Shown: positions 13,569-13,679 of the stretch, one piece after another
Numbering within the stretch: the stretch's first letter is position 1
Layout: every line of letters begins with the position of its first letter
Assembly: GCA_937895975.1 (NCBI GenBank)
Contig: CALBLG010000091.1
Location: forward strand, 1-13,679
DNA: 13,679 nucleotides
Direction: 5' to 3'
Source of the DNA: an uncultured Slackia sp.
Lineage (GTDB): Bacteria > Actinomycetota > Coriobacteriia > Coriobacteriales > Eggerthellaceae
The notes under the pieces: model-generated
Told to the model about the DNA's origin: nothing
What the model saw: the letters and a program-made list of their open reading frames with translations, nothing else
Database searches by the model: none
Position numbers and translations under genes: made by a program

Positions 13569-13639
13569 GGCTTATAGTTTTCTGACAAGCGCAGAACTGC
13601 GCCGAGGGATACGGGAACTGAAAAATAGGAGGATTAGAC

Positions 13640-13679
13640 ATGAAGCAGTACACGAGAAGGAGCGCCCTGAAGCTGCTCG
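13640..13679 (+). CDS. Start of a gene with a probable Tat signal peptide (truncated by window end)
   Basis: Only 13 codons are visible: MKQYTRRSALKLL. ATG 13640 has a near-perfect ribosome-binding site, AGGAGG (13627-13632), seven bases upstream. TRRSALK fits the twin-arginine export pattern S/T-R-R-x-x-L-K, followed by what looks like the beginning of a hydrophobic segment. This suggests a secreted or membrane-anchored protein exported in folded form, such as a redox enzyme subunit or a binding protein; the product cannot be told from the fragment. It is divergent from the xre gene and shares its regulatory region. Confidence 0.6.
   Translation, partial: MKQYTRRSALKLL

Overview
The window looks like chromosomal DNA of a high-GC Gram-positive anaerobe, most likely class Coriobacteriia (Eggerthellaceae relatives). 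This is inferred from four things: a very large 2-hydroxyacyl-CoA dehydratase activase-type protein, a single-polypeptide TsaB-RimI-TsaD fusion that I recall from Coriobacteriia, GC-rich third codon positions, and the start of a twin-arginine export signal at the right edge. No database search was possible.

Left block (1-5160, minus strand): a two-gene unit. A 1462-residue activase-related iron-sulfur ATPase is followed, with a 14-base overlap, by a TetR-family regulator. A near-perfect palindrome covers the ribosome-binding region of the activase gene and is a candidate operator for that TetR protein. A long hairpin lies just beyond the unit at the window edge.

Middle (5253-6820): a tRNA-Leu(CAA) gene with a good promoter and terminator; a gene-free stretch of about 440 bases holding three copies of a 21-base repeat; bioY (biotin uptake S component) with a strong terminator; and a 43-residue single-span membrane protein gene with a clear Shine-Dalgarno sequence.

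Right-hand housekeeping block (6831-12872, plus strand): the TsaB-RimI-TsaD fusion (t6A37 tRNA modification plus N-terminal acetylation), a TRIC/UPF0126 membrane channel, a CNNM/CorC-type transporter with a terminator-like hairpin in its leader, and a SpoU/TrmH-type RNA methyltransferase, also with a hairpin directly before its ribosome-binding site. Translation-related functions recur here (tRNA, t6A synthesis, S18 acetylation, RNA methylation), but hairpins separate the genes.

Right edge (12873-13679): base composition drops sharply to AT-rich. This part holds an 18-codon reading frame that looks like the first codons of a low-molecular-weight protein tyrosine phosphatase cut inside its catalytic P-loop, a terminator, a short palindrome/direct repeat, an XRE repressor on the minus strand, and a divergent plus-strand gene whose first residues look like a Tat signal. 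Three copies of a 7-base half-site lie between the two divergent genes. This end has the look of an insertion or deletion junction beside an accessory module. The best candidates for something undescribed are the activase/TetR/palindrome unit and this junction. No CRISPR array, transposase or integrase is visible.
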